From contig JAHAZA010000092.1 of assembly GCA_018385415.1 (NCBI GenBank), positions 12,906 through 76,905 of the forward strand: 64,000 nt of DNA. Direction: 5' to 3'. This DNA is from Treponema sp. Its GTDB lineage: Bacteria; Spirochaetota; Spirochaetia; Treponematales; Treponemataceae. Positions 9,548 to 18,743 of this stretch are shown here, in pieces. The position numbers were made by a program, and so were the translations under genes. The notes below the pieces were generated by a model. It saw only the letters and a list, made by a program, of their open reading frames with translations. It searched no databases and was not told the DNA's origin. Every line of letters begins with the position of its first letter. The stretch's first letter is position 1.

Positions 9548-11080
9548 TTATGCAAGAATAATCTTATATCCGAAAACGTATTCGAAAATATTTGCTTTTT
9601 CAGCAAGAGCTTTTCTTTCAAGTACAATGTTATGATTTGAATTTGTGTTCAGCAAAATTGTATCGTTCTGTTTGGAAATTGTAATTCCTTTCAATTTTTG
9701 CTGATGAGCACGATCAAGAGCATCTGCAATTCTCAAAATCGCAGTCAGCTTCAATACCATCATACGGTCTGCTCGTGGTAACATCATAAACTGTTCATCA
9801 TCTTGGGGTAAGCCTGAACCGCGATGGAATCTGGCGATGAGACCTACAAGTTTATTATCATATTTTCTGATGCCAAAAATTTCTGAGTTAACAATAATAT
9901 ACTGACTGTGGAATTGATGTTCCTCCATGCGAATGAACATACCAATATCGTGAAGAATACCTGCAACTTCAAGAAGCATGCGGTGATGGTCATCAAGGCC
10001 TATCTCATCACGTAATGCATCAAAGATATCAAGGCTCAGGTTTGTAACATATAACGCATGCTCAACATCGCCGTGATATTTATTTAAAAGGCTTAATGCA
10101 GATGCCGAGATTTGAGAATTAAATTCTTTAAGCAATTCGCTTGATGGTTCTGCAATGGAACTGATAATTGCACCATCACGAATGTTGGTCTGGAGTACGA
10201 TGATGTTTTCAATGTTAGTCAGCTGGATAAACATCTCGTAAATAGAAAGTCCGATAAAGAACTGCTGAGCTTCACTGTATTCAATATTATATTTGGCAAC
10301 AATTTCTTCTGGAGAATAGGTTTGAATTTCTCTTACGAATTTTTCAAATTCCTTGCGGGAGATTTCCCAGATTCCATCACTGATTTTTTTACCATAAGTT
10401 TGGGCGGCAATGCGTGGTTCCCCACCAACTGAGTAGAATTGTTTTACTGTAGATAATTCGAGCTCATCATTAAGAGAACCTTTTGTATTGAAAATGAACT
10501 GCTGAATATATCTGCGGATATCACTTGCATTTGCCTGTGAAAGACTTAAGCTTTGAGCGATACGGATTGTACCGATTTTTAAGCTGTGGGCTCCAGCCAT
10601 CTTTCCTTTTTTGATGAGCATCATTTCTGTAGAGCCGCCGCCCACTTCAAGAATGATTGCATCATCATCAACATTCTTTCTTGAAAGTTCTTTGATTTTA
10701 TTAGTTACAGCAAGATACATAAGACGGTTTTCTTCAATACCGTCAAATATTATAACTTTGAAACCAGTTTTGATTAAAATCTGATCGATGATAGGATCCG
10801 GATTTTTTGATTCGCGAATAGCACTTGTTGCAATAACTCGTGTCTGTTCAGGAGAAATTCCCCAGCCTGCAAGCTGTTCTCTAAATCTGGAGAGAATCTG
10901 CAGGACCAGAAGAATATTAGTGCGGGAAATTAATCCTGTCGTAAATACATCACGGCCAAGATCAACGGGTAGTTCTGAGTAGTCGATTACTTCCCAGCCA
11001 CCATTGTCCTTAACCTGGGCTACCAGAAGTCTGATTCCGGTAGAGCCTATTTCAATAACTGCTTCCGGTGTAGTAGCCAT
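9548..11080 (-). CDS. ppx: Ppx/GppA exopolyphosphatase with C-terminal HD domain
   Basis: This 510-aa enzyme hydrolyses terminal phosphates of polyphosphate and, in some relatives, pppGpp. The ASKHA-fold phosphate loop (EIGSTGIRLLVAQ) opens the protein, and the second loop reads EVGGGSTEMM near residue 150. The last 190 residues carry an HD domain with ILHDIG near residue 376, as in the longer Ppx/GppA proteins. Its place directly before ppk argues for polyphosphate turnover; a role in the stringent response is possible but cannot be told from sequence. Ribosome site GGAG precedes the ATG. Confidence 0.9.
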   Translation of the reverse strand: MATTPEAVIEIGSTGIRLLVAQVKDNGGWEVIDYSELPVDLGRDVFTTGLISRTNILLVLQILSRFREQLAGWGISPEQTRVIATSAIRESKNPDPIIDQILIKTGFKVIIFDGIEENRLMYLAVTNKIKELSRKNVDDDAIILEVGGGSTEMMLIKKGKMAGAHSLKIGTIRIAQSLSLSQANASDIRRYIQQFIFNTKGSLNDELELSTVKQFYSVGGEPRIAAQTYGKKISDGIWEISRKEFEKFVREIQTYSPEEIVAKYNIEYSEAQQFFIGLSIYEMFIQLTNIENIIVLQTNIRDGAIISSIAEPSSELLKEFNSQISASALSLLNKYHGDVEHALYVTNLSLDIFDALRDEIGLDDHHRMLLEVAGILHDIGMFIRMEEHQFHSQYIIVNSEIFGIRKYDNKLVGLIARFHRGSGLPQDDEQFMMLPRADRMMVLKLTAILRIADALDRAHQQKLKGITISKQNDTILLNTNSNHNIVLERKALAEKANIFEYVFGYKIILA

Positions 11081-11104
11081 AAAATTTCTCCAGGATTAAT
11101 TTAA

Positions 11105-12535
11105 TTATAATTTTTCAATCAACATCGAACATTTGCCCGATGGAATTGGTAATGTCTTCTTTTTCTGATCAAGGATATTAATTGTAAAGTAATAAAGTTT
11201 TTCACTTTCCATCTGAATTTCCCAACCGCGGAGACTCTTGTTACTTAAAATTGTAATAAGATTGCGTTTGAGAGAAAGATTCTCAATACCCATGATTTCA
11301 AGGTTTGGAATAACCCAGTCTACTGTCTTGCGAGGAAGACTGATAATCAAACCGATAACATTTTCTATCATTAAAGCAATTGTAGATAGCCCTACAGTCT
11401 GCAGATAGCGTGGACGTGCAAAGTTCGAGTGACCGCGGAGATTTGCTCTTCCTTCTTTTGTAGGAAGGTAAGCTTCGAAGAGGTCACCTTTAACCTTTGA
11501 ATCATTTGGCGACAATGCTTCAAGAATGTAATACAGGTGGCGGATTGAACATTCACGAGCCAGATCATAGCGCTGATATTTTTCAAGGCCTTTGATAACC
11601 ATAAAGTTCATAGCTGGGAATACACTTCCGCGGTATCCTTCACCACTTTCTTTAAAGTCAGGGCTGTCAGCACTGAGAGAAGGAAATGGATGGTCAGTTC
11701 CAAATGTTTTTGGATTTGTTAAATGGTCAATAAGCTTATCAGCTTTGTCTGCATTAGGAATTTCTGCAAGTAATGGCCAGAATCCTGCAATTGTTTTCTG
11801 TGGAAGCATCTGTTCTGACTTATCAAGGTCATGATAGAAGCCTGTTTTTTCATTCCACATCATTGAGTTGATTCTAGTCTTAAGTGAGAAGTACATTTTT
11901 TTGTACTGGAAGCTTAATTCTTTATCGTTAAGAATGTCACCGAGGGCTGCCATGTGAGTAGCATTGATTGCCATTGCAGCATTAAAGTCTACTGGATAAA
12001 AGGCTTTGTCCCGTGGTGAGTTGAACATACCTGTACAACATGCAGGAACTGCATAAAGGCCGTTTGGTTTTTTGAAGTTTGCATCAATCCAGTTTAAATA
12101 TTTCTGGAGAATAGGCACAACTTCTTTAACCCGTCTTTTGTTTGCAGATTTGTGATACAAATTGAATTCAGCCCATGCAAAAAGAGGAATACCGATGCCT
12201 TCTGGATTTAATCTGTCCAAAACAGGTTTGTTTTTCTTCAGATCATATTTCCAGCGGATTGCACCATTTTTTTCCTGACGTGCATACAGGTAGTCTAAAT
12301 TCTGGTTAGCCGGATAGTTTCTATTTGAGTAAACTAAGAAAAAGGATGAGAAAATAGAATCAAACTGGTTGATAATATACTGTCTGTCTTCTGGGTATAC
12401 AAAATATCCGTCTGGATCAGGTTCGCCCGATTTTGGATCAAGCCAATAATCGCCAAGCCAGTTCCAGGTTTTATTATAGATGTCTACAAAATCCTGATCG
12501 TAAAAATGGATTTTAGGGAAATCTTTTTTGTTCAC
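11105..12535 (-). CDS. Trehalase-like (alpha/alpha)6-barrel glycosidase, MGH1/GH63 type
   Basis: This 476-aa protein is rich in tryptophan and helical-hairpin segments typical of (alpha/alpha)6-barrel glycosidases. Landmarks are FWPLLAEIPNADKADKLIDHL, GEGYRGSVFPAMNFMVIKGL and a C-terminal GHSNFARPRYLQTVGLS. The pattern resembles the mannosylglycerate-hydrolase-like/GH63 group often annotated as trehalase family. There is no signal peptide, so it acts in the cytoplasm. The GTG start at 12535 has a good AGGAG site five bases upstream. It is the first gene of the unit with ppx, ppk and the HAD phosphatase. The substrate is unknown; an alpha-linked compatible solute or disaccharide would fit. Confidence 0.7.
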   Translation of the reverse strand: MNKKDFPKIHFYDQDFVDIYNKTWNWLGDYWLDPKSGEPDPDGYFVYPEDRQYIINQFDSIFSSFFLVYSNRNYPANQNLDYLYARQEKNGAIRWKYDLKKNKPVLDRLNPEGIGIPLFAWAEFNLYHKSANKRRVKEVVPILQKYLNWIDANFKKPNGLYAVPACCTGMFNSPRDKAFYPVDFNAAMAINATHMAALGDILNDKELSFQYKKMYFSLKTRINSMMWNEKTGFYHDLDKSEQMLPQKTIAGFWPLLAEIPNADKADKLIDHLTNPKTFGTDHPFPSLSADSPDFKESGEGYRGSVFPAMNFMVIKGLEKYQRYDLARECSIRHLYYILEALSPNDSKVKGDLFEAYLPTKEGRANLRGHSNFARPRYLQTVGLSTIALMIENVIGLIISLPRKTVDWVIPNLEIMGIENLSLKRNLITILSNKSLRGWEIQMESEKLYYFTINILDQKKKTLPIPSGKCSMLIEKL

Positions 12536-12613
12536 AAAAACTCCTGTCAGTCACCAAATGGGCCAAATTTGCAGAAATTTCGCCCGCTTTGACTGAATGA
12601 ATATACAAAACTA

Positions 12614-12645
12614 ATTATATCACACTTTTTTCAAATTTCGCCAAA
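12614..12645 (-). promoter_or_regulatory. Candidate promoter of the glycosidase-ppx-ppk unit
   Basis: On the minus strand a -10 TATAAT occupies 12619-12614. A weak -35 (TTGGCG) lies 19 bases upstream, at 12640-12645. The predicted leader is about 75 nt and ends in the AGGAG-GTG start of the glycosidase. Confidence 0.4.
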
Positions 12646-12654
12646 AATTTAAAA

Positions 12655-12688
12655 AAAAATGCAAAATTTTCTCAAATTTTGCATTTTT
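12655..12688. terminator. Terminator downstream of the 581-aa membrane protein
   Basis: A perfect 15-bp stem (AAAAATGCAAAATTT and its complement) with a four-base loop TCTC is flanked on the minus strand by a long T run. It ends transcription of the gene at 12771-14516 and lies just upstream of the glycosidase promoter. Confidence 0.85.
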
Positions 12689-12770
12689 GTACTTGAAAAA
12701 ACTGTTAAAAATATGTTAAAGGCCAATTTCAACAGTTTTTTCAATGAATAATGTATTTTCAAGCAGTTTT

Positions 12771-14516
12771 TTACTGTGCTGCAACTTCTCTGTAGTAGAG
12801 TTTAATGATTTCGTGCTGTGACTTATGTCTTGATTTAAGCAAAAGTCCACGCATTGACGATCTGTAAACATAACCAGAAGAGTTGTAGATTTCGAACTGT
12901 GGGTCTGTTCTGAAGTCCATGTTGTAGATCTGGATTCTTCTGAATGGATTGATTCCAATTATCATTACATAGTGTGTAAGTCCAAGTGGGAAGTCAATAT
13001 CAACAAACAGAGTTCTGTTTTCATCCTGAGTAATCTTGATATCACGGGCAATTGTCCATGCCCAGATTGTAGTTCCGTCAAGATCTCTAATCTTAGCAAA
13101 ATGTGGGTAGTAAGGATTGTCGTGAACTGCAATTGGATAGATTTCACACATTGTGCGTAAATCAAGACCTGCCAGGTCTGACAGATATGAGTTAACAATC
13201 AGGTATCCGCATTTTTCCACATTATCCATACCCTCAACTGTTCCGTATTCAATAAAAGCATCCCCGGCATTAACAGCTGCTATTACAGAAAGATTTGTAT
13301 CATTTTCTGCAAGGCGAATCTTGTTGTTATCAAGTTTGCAGGAATCTGTAATCTTCTTTATACAAGGTTCAAGAACAGGAACAAGCTTTTCTGCATTTGC
13401 TGATTCAGCAGTTTTTAATACAGCATATACGTGAAGAATTCCTGCAGCCTGTGCAACTGTGAAGTTGTTGTTTGTAAGAGAAGCAGGCATTGAAAGAACT
13501 CTGGCTACTTCTGGATCGTTTTCATTAATTACAAAGTAATCAGCAATATTGCCTGTTGTGAAAACATCGCAGGATGATGCCTGCAATGCATGAGAAACCA
13601 TGCTCTTGTAATTTTCCATCTGCATTTCTAGGCTTGGAGCGACCTTTGCCAGAGTTCCAAAGAATGGAGCTGACTGGTAAGTTCGCTTTGTTCCCTTTGT
13701 AAATGAAGCAGGAACTGTATTTATTGCTTCGTTGTATCTTCCTGCATTGCTCATTGCGGCAGCATATGCAATAACTGTCTGTTCAGAAAGGGAAGAAGCA
13801 AAAGAAACATCGCTCTGGCTCAATCTCATAAACTCAGAAATAATTGTTGCACTTAACGTATTAAGGGAATTCTGCCATTCTGCTTTTGATGCTCCGGCAA
13901 GGTTTGCAACAGCATCGATAGAGAACTCTGTCTGTTTTACGTAAGAACGGTAGCTGGCAAATTTAGAGTTCTGAAGAAGCAGAAGCCTTGAGTCCTGAAG
14001 CATAGGAGCCAAAAGTGAGTAAGAGGAATTTTTCCCTTCTACAATTGCCTGCTTAGCCTTCTGGTCTGTAAATGAATAGCCGGTTAATGGCTTTGTAATC
14101 AAAGAAACATAGCTGATTTTTGCAGGAAAATCTGCAGTAATAATCAGTGGTGAATTTGCAGCAACCTCTGATAAGGAGAAAGTAATTGTAATGTCATCGT
14201 CAAAAATGAGTGATAAGGAATTTTCAGTTTCCTCATAAGTTTTAAGAACAGCTTTTCTTGTGGAATCACCAACAACGTATTCAACGGAATTTGAATCATC
14301 TCCAGTAAATTGAATACCATTATAGGCAATCTGAAACTGATTCTTTAAAGCAGCTGATCCATCAGTAGATTCTGCTTCTACCAATGTAACCCTCATTGAA
14401 CGAATTGTTTTTCTTATGATAGAATCGCTTCTAAATTGAATTACAAAAATGCCGACAATAATAACGGCGTAGAGGACAATCAGTCCCAGTGACTTTCTGA
14501 CAATATGTTTACGCAT
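12771..14516 (-). CDS. Conserved-type membrane-anchored protein of unknown function
   Basis: I do not recognise this 581-aa protein. It has one N-terminal membrane segment (about residues 10-26, LGLIVLYAVIIVGIFVIQF), so the rest probably lies outside the cytoplasmic membrane. The first 170 residues look beta-rich. Residues about 180-400 are helical and alanine-rich, with a hint of tandem helical hairpins. The last 150 are again beta-rich with many aromatic residues. It is divergent from the TPR-TraB gene pair, sharing an 80-bp promoter region, and the three may work together at the envelope. It appears to be translated from a leaderless mRNA. Confidence 0.8.
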   Translation of the reverse strand: MRKHIVRKSLGLIVLYAVIIVGIFVIQFRSDSIIRKTIRSMRVTLVEAESTDGSAALKNQFQIAYNGIQFTGDDSNSVEYVVGDSTRKAVLKTYEETENSLSLIFDDDITITFSLSEVAANSPLIITADFPAKISYVSLITKPLTGYSFTDQKAKQAIVEGKNSSYSLLAPMLQDSRLLLLQNSKFASYRSYVKQTEFSIDAVANLAGASKAEWQNSLNTLSATIISEFMRLSQSDVSFASSLSEQTVIAYAAAMSNAGRYNEAINTVPASFTKGTKRTYQSAPFFGTLAKVAPSLEMQMENYKSMVSHALQASSCDVFTTGNIADYFVINENDPEVARVLSMPASLTNNNFTVAQAAGILHVYAVLKTAESANAEKLVPVLEPCIKKITDSCKLDNNKIRLAENDTNLSVIAAVNAGDAFIEYGTVEGMDNVEKCGYLIVNSYLSDLAGLDLRTMCEIYPIAVHDNPYYPHFAKIRDLDGTTIWAWTIARDIKITQDENRTLFVDIDFPLGLTHYVMIIGINPFRRIQIYNMDFRTDPQFEIYNSSGYVYRSSMRGLLLKSRHKSQHEIIKLYYREVAAQ

Positions 14517-14524
14517 TTGATGTC

Positions 14525-14553
14525 ATTTTAGTCAACAAAATAGGGAAAATCAA
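14525..14553 (-). promoter_or_regulatory. Promoter of the membrane-anchored protein, leaderless arrangement
   Basis: On the minus strand -35 TTGATT (14553-14548), a 17-bp spacer and -10 TAAAAT (14530-14525) are followed after eight bases by the ATG at 14516. Transcription should start at or beside the start codon, and no ribosome site is present. Confidence 0.6.
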
Positions 14554-14596
14554 CTGTTTGACCTGCTTTTTTAGAAACAGCGCCCGGGATATAAAA

Positions 14597-15994
14597 ATGA
14601 GTAGTAAAGCAAAAGTTATCGCATTGATTCTTTCTTCGGCAATGGCCATGAATGCCTACTGTGCCGAAATGTCCAGTAAAGATGCTCCCAAGGAAAAGGC
14701 TAAGCCTGTAAATACAAAGGTGGAATTTGTACAGAAGCTTCAGAATCTTCTTAATTCCGGAGATTTAGATGCAGCCATTGCATCATTTGATTCACTTTCC
14801 GATGAAAATACAAAAGATTCCGATCTTATGCTTATAAAAGCATCACTTCTTATTTCATCAGGGAAAACTTCTGACGCATTAAAGGTTCTTGATGCCCTTG
14901 AAGAAAATGATCCTTCAAATATTGAAGTTCTAGAAATGAAAATTGTTGCTGCAAAAGCTCAGGGCTCAAAAGGAACTTCGGCTAAAAAAGCAGCTATTTC
15001 CAAAGTGATTGCACTTGATCCTAACAATGCAACTGCAAATATTGAACTTGCCCAGGAACAGGTAATCAATCACAAATATAAATTTGCAAGAAATTACTAT
15101 AAAAAAGCACTGATCAGTTCTCCAAAAGATCCTGGTGCACTTTTCGGATATGGACAGACTTCTTATTATCTTAACGATATTGATGAAGCAAGAATTGCAT
15201 TCAAGAAAATGCTTGCCCTTAATCCAAACGCAGCCATCGCTTATCAGTATTTAGGAAAGCTGGAAGCAGAAGATGAAAACTACAAAGCCGCACTTGAATA
15301 CATCAACAAGGCAATTGAAATCGAAGATGATAACTATGACTTCTATATGGATCTAGGAACATATTCCCGCTACAGAGGAAAATTTGCTGATGCAGAAAAG
15401 GCCTGGACAAAGGCTATTTCAATAAATCCTGAATATTTTCTTGCATATACATATCGTGCGGGGCTTTACGATGAACAGAATAAGCTGGACCTTGCATTAA
15501 ACGATTACCGCAAGGTTGTGGAAACAAATCCAAAGTATTACTTTGCTTACGAAGCACTTGGAATTTTAGCATGGCATGCAGAAAGCTATGATGAGGCTCG
15601 CAAGGCATTTGAAACTGCTTACAGTTACAATAAAGAAAATGTATCTTATCCATTGATGATTGCAGCCTGTTACATCAAAGCAGGTCAGCTTCAGAAAGCA
15701 AAATTATTCCTTCAACAGGTTATGAAAGGAATGGCTGATAAACAGACTGTTGAATTTTCTATGGTCAGACTTTATCATGATCAGGGACCGGGAAATGCAG
15801 AAAATGATCTTGCAATCAAAATTCCTAAAATCGACAAAACAACACCAAAAGGAAAAATGCTTTTCTATTTTGCACTGTACTACGATCTTAAAGGTGTAAA
15901 TACACTTGCAGCAAAATATTATGCAGAAGTTAAAAATATGAACAGTCCGATGTTCTTTGAATATCGTCTTGCTGAATGGAGTCTTGAAAAATGA
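14597..15994 (+). CDS. Secreted tetratricopeptide-repeat protein
   Basis: This 465-aa protein has an N-terminal signal sequence (SKAKVIALILSSAMAMNAYC) and then an almost unbroken array of about nine to ten TPR helical hairpins from residue 35 to 430, with recurring A..Y..LG, A...Y..A and P..... motifs. TPR arrays are protein-binding scaffolds. The start is set at ATG 14597 because the longer frame would use a TTG that precedes the signal peptide; a weak GGGA lies six bases upstream. Its stop overlaps the start of the TraB gene (ATGA), indicating coupled translation. The partner is unknown. Confidence 0.85.
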   Translation: MSSKAKVIALILSSAMAMNAYCAEMSSKDAPKEKAKPVNTKVEFVQKLQNLLNSGDLDAAIASFDSLSDENTKDSDLMLIKASLLISSGKTSDALKVLDALEENDPSNIEVLEMKIVAAKAQGSKGTSAKKAAISKVIALDPNNATANIELAQEQVINHKYKFARNYYKKALISSPKDPGALFGYGQTSYYLNDIDEARIAFKKMLALNPNAAIAYQYLGKLEAEDENYKAALEYINKAIEIEDDNYDFYMDLGTYSRYRGKFADAEKAWTKAISINPEYFLAYTYRAGLYDEQNKLDLALNDYRKVVETNPKYYFAYEALGILAWHAESYDEARKAFETAYSYNKENVSYPLMIAACYIKAGQLQKAKLFLQQVMKGMADKQTVEFSMVRLYHDQGPGNAENDLAIKIPKIDKTTPKGKMLFYFALYYDLKGVNTLAAKYYAEVKNMNSPMFFEYRLAEWSLEK

Positions 15995-17202
15995 GTGGAA
16001 CTAAACAGGTTCTTGAATTAAACGGTAGAAAAATAATTCTGATTGGTACAGCGCATGTATCAAAAGAAAGTATTGAAGAAGTTGAAAAAGAAATAAACGA
16101 TACAAAACCAGACTGCGTTGCAATCGAACTAGACCAGAAAAGATATGATGCAATGATGGATCCAGAAAGCTGGAAGAAATTAGATGTAATTCAGGTATTG
16201 AAAAACAAGCAGGGATTTTTAATGCTTGCAAATCTTGTACTTGGATCATTCCAGCGCCGTATGGGGCAGAACGTTGGTGTAAAGCCGGGTGACGAAATGA
16301 TGGCAGCTATTAACTGTGCAAAAGCGTTAAACATTCCTTTTACACTTGTTGATCGTCCTATTCAGGTTACACTCCGCCGTGCATGGGCAAAGAACTCCTT
16401 CTGGGGAAAGTGCAAGCTTCTTGCATCTTTAGTTGCCAGTGCATTTGATGACGAAGAAATTTCAGAGGAACAGATTGAAGCGCTCAAAAAAGAGAATGAA
16501 ATGGATACCATGATGAAAGAGCTTTCTGATTACCTTCCAAAGGTAAAAGAAGTTCTTATTGATGAGCGGGATATTTATCTTGCTTCCCATATCTGGGAAT
16601 CTAAAGGTGATACAGTAGTTGCAGTTCTTGGTGCGGGGCATCTTCCTGGTGTTCAGGCACATCTTGAAAAAATTGCAAAAGAAAATGTATCAACAGATAC
16701 AACAGAAATTGAATCAATTCCAAAAGGTTCTGTGGGCAGTAAAATTGCAGCATGGATTATTCCTGTTCTTATTATTGCTCTTATTGTACTGGGCTTTTTT
16801 ATGGGTAATGAAAAAGTAGGAAAGGATATGATCCTTGACTGGGTAATCTGGAATGCCGCACTTTCTGGTGCCGGTGCACTTATTGCAGGTGGTAATCCGC
16901 TTGCTGTTCTTACTGCTATGGTTGCATCTCCGATTACTTCTCTTAATCCATTGATTGGTGTTGGAATGTTCTCTGGAATCGTGCAGGCAGTAATGAATAA
17001 ACCAAAGGTAAGCGACATGGAAACATTACAGGGTGATGTATCAAGTCTTAAAGGCTGGTACAAAAACCGGGTGCTTAGAGTATTCCTTGTGTTCATCCTT
17101 TCTTCACTTGGATCAGTTGCAGGAACATTTATCGGTATTCCGACAATTGTTTCAGAACTTACACCACATCTTAAAGCATGGTTTGAAGCTTTGAAAAAAT
17201 AG
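15991..17202 (+). CDS. TraB/PrgY family membrane protein
   Basis: This 403-aa protein carries the TraB/PrgY fold in residues 1-235: GTAHVSKES near residue 19, an acidic AIELDQKRY strand, and a second GxxH in LGAGHLPGV near residue 215. The C-terminal 160 residues hold about four membrane helices. Family members inhibit pheromone peptides in enterococci, and the fold is related to proposed metalloproteases (Tiki/GumN). The two GxxH motifs and glutamate fit metal binding, but activity is unproven. It is translationally coupled to the TPR protein. Confidence 0.85.
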   Translation: MSGTKQVLELNGRKIILIGTAHVSKESIEEVEKEINDTKPDCVAIELDQKRYDAMMDPESWKKLDVIQVLKNKQGFLMLANLVLGSFQRRMGQNVGVKPGDEMMAAINCAKALNIPFTLVDRPIQVTLRRAWAKNSFWGKCKLLASLVASAFDDEEISEEQIEALKKENEMDTMMKELSDYLPKVKEVLIDERDIYLASHIWESKGDTVVAVLGAGHLPGVQAHLEKIAKENVSTDTTEIESIPKGSVGSKIAAWIIPVLIIALIVLGFFMGNEKVGKDMILDWVIWNAALSGAGALIAGGNPLAVLTAMVASPITSLNPLIGVGMFSGIVQAVMNKPKVSDMETLQGDVSSLKGWYKNRVLRVFLVFILSSLGSVAGTFIGIPTIVSELTPHLKAWFEALKK

Positions 17203-17205
17203 AAT

Positions 17206-17338
17206 AAAAAAGGGGGCTGACCAAAAAGTATAGGCAAGCAGAACTTGATTCAGCATCTACGCTATATACAGTGCATAGATTCCGAAACGAGTTCGGAATG
17301 ACGCTACGCAACGAACTTTTTGGACAGCCCCTTTTTTT
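17206..17338. repeat. Composite palindromic element acting as bidirectional terminator
   Basis: Outer arms of 24 bases (17206-17229 and 17315-17338) pair with one mismatch and one bulge around a GGGGCTG core, and both ends carry A/T runs that would terminate transcription either way. Between them lies a second perfect hairpin, ATTCCGAA-ACGAG-TTCGGAAT (17279-17299). The 85 bases between arms are non-coding. It looks like a small non-autonomous repeat lodged between the convergent TraB and radA genes. Copy number is not known. Confidence 0.75.
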
Positions 17339-17365
17339 GCTTTATACAGATCCGTATCAGTCACA

Positions 17366-18718
17366 TTATTTAAAAGTCTTCTTTATCAATTCATGAACAT
17401 CTTTTACCGCGATTACGCCATCCTCTTTTTCAGGCGCTACAATAGTTGTGTAGCCAAGACTTGCTGCCGTTTTTGCACGCTGTTTAATTCTTCCTACCGG
17501 ACGAATTTCTCCGGCCAGCGAAAGTTCTCCGATAACTACACTGTTACCAGAAAGTGCAACTCCTGACCGTGCAGAATAAAGACTGGCCGCAAGGGCTGCA
17601 TCAATGGCACTTTCTGTAAGCCGAATTCCTCCAGCTACATTTACATAAATATCATGGTCAGAAAAGCGAAGCCCTGTCTGTTTTTCAAGAACTGCAGCAA
17701 CTCGGCTTACTCTGGCACTATCAATTTTTTCAGAATAAACACGGGTCAGTGTTGATTTGGCTGGAACTGTCAGCGCCTGAATCTCCACAAGAAAAACCCT
17801 TGTTCCTTCAAATACCGCTGAAACAGAAACCCCCGCAGGAATTGCACCTTCACGGCGGGTAATAAACATGGTGCTTGGATCAGTTACCGCCACGAGTCCT
17901 TTTGCCGTCATTTCAAAAATTCCAAGCTCATCAACTGAACCAAAACGATTTTTATATGCACGTAAAAATCTGATTTCGTCATTGTTTCTTTCAAAGGAAA
18001 TTACAGTGTCCACCATGTGTTCCAGAGCTTTAGGACCAGCAATGTTTCCGTCTTTTGTAACATGACATGTCATGATAAGAACAGAGTCGTGTTCTTTAAC
18101 CCAGCCTACAAGCTCATTTGTGCAGTATTTAAGCTGGTTTACAGTTCCGGGAATTATTCCCCCTTCAATTGAATACACTGTCTGGATTGAATCGATTATT
18201 ACAAGTCGTGGTTTTAATTCATTCAAGGCATCGAGAATATCTTCAAGGCGCATTGTAGGCATAATCTGAATATTTGTGCAGTCAACGCCAAGGCGGTTTG
18301 CCCGAGCCTTGATTTGGCTTGAAGATTCTTCACCTGAAACGTAAAGAACAAGGTCTGCCTGGGTTTTAGAAAAACTTGAAGCAGTCTGCAGAAGTAAAGT
18401 TGATTTACCGATACCAGGTTCGCCGCCTAAAAGAATGGCAGACCGTTTTGTTGCCCCTGAACCGCCTAAAACTCTGTCAAATTCTTCGATGCCGGTTGGG
18501 TAGCGGTCATCGTCCATGGCAACTACCGAAGACAATGGGACCGGCTTTACCTTTGTAGCAATCTGGCCTGGTGCCACAGATGAAAGGGCATTAGGGTCAG
18601 TAATGCATTCCTCCAGTGTGTTCCAGGAACTGCATTCAGGACAGCGTCCGAGCCAGCGTGGCTGAACAAATCCACAGTTTGAGCATTTATAGCTGATCTG
18701 TACTTTTTTCTTTGCCAT
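17366..18718 (-). CDS. radA: DNA repair protein RadA
   Basis: This 450-aa RecA-like branch-migration ATPase acts in recombination repair. It has an N-terminal C4 zinc finger (CSNCG...CPECSSW), Walker A GGEPGIGKSTLL near residue 95, the RadA signature KNRFGSVDE near residue 255, and a Lon-protease-like C-terminal domain. The start at 18718 has AAGGA nine bases upstream; the longer open frame would overlap the neighbouring upstream gene. It sits 25 bases downstream of the NusG-II gene and is probably co-transcribed with it. Confidence 0.96.
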   Translation of the reverse strand: MAKKKVQISYKCSNCGFVQPRWLGRCPECSSWNTLEECITDPNALSSVAPGQIATKVKPVPLSSVVAMDDDRYPTGIEEFDRVLGGSGATKRSAILLGGEPGIGKSTLLLQTASSFSKTQADLVLYVSGEESSSQIKARANRLGVDCTNIQIMPTMRLEDILDALNELKPRLVIIDSIQTVYSIEGGIIPGTVNQLKYCTNELVGWVKEHDSVLIMTCHVTKDGNIAGPKALEHMVDTVISFERNNDEIRFLRAYKNRFGSVDELGIFEMTAKGLVAVTDPSTMFITRREGAIPAGVSVSAVFEGTRVFLVEIQALTVPAKSTLTRVYSEKIDSARVSRVAAVLEKQTGLRFSDHDIYVNVAGGIRLTESAIDAALAASLYSARSGVALSGNSVVIGELSLAGEIRPVGRIKQRAKTAASLGYTTIVAPEKEDGVIAVKDVHELIKKTFK

Positions 18719-18743
18719 TGTATATTCCTTTGACTTATAAATA

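Noticed and set aside
14558..14596. TTG start upstream of the TPR protein
   Set aside because: It would place 13 unrelated residues before a normal signal peptide, and has no ribosome site.
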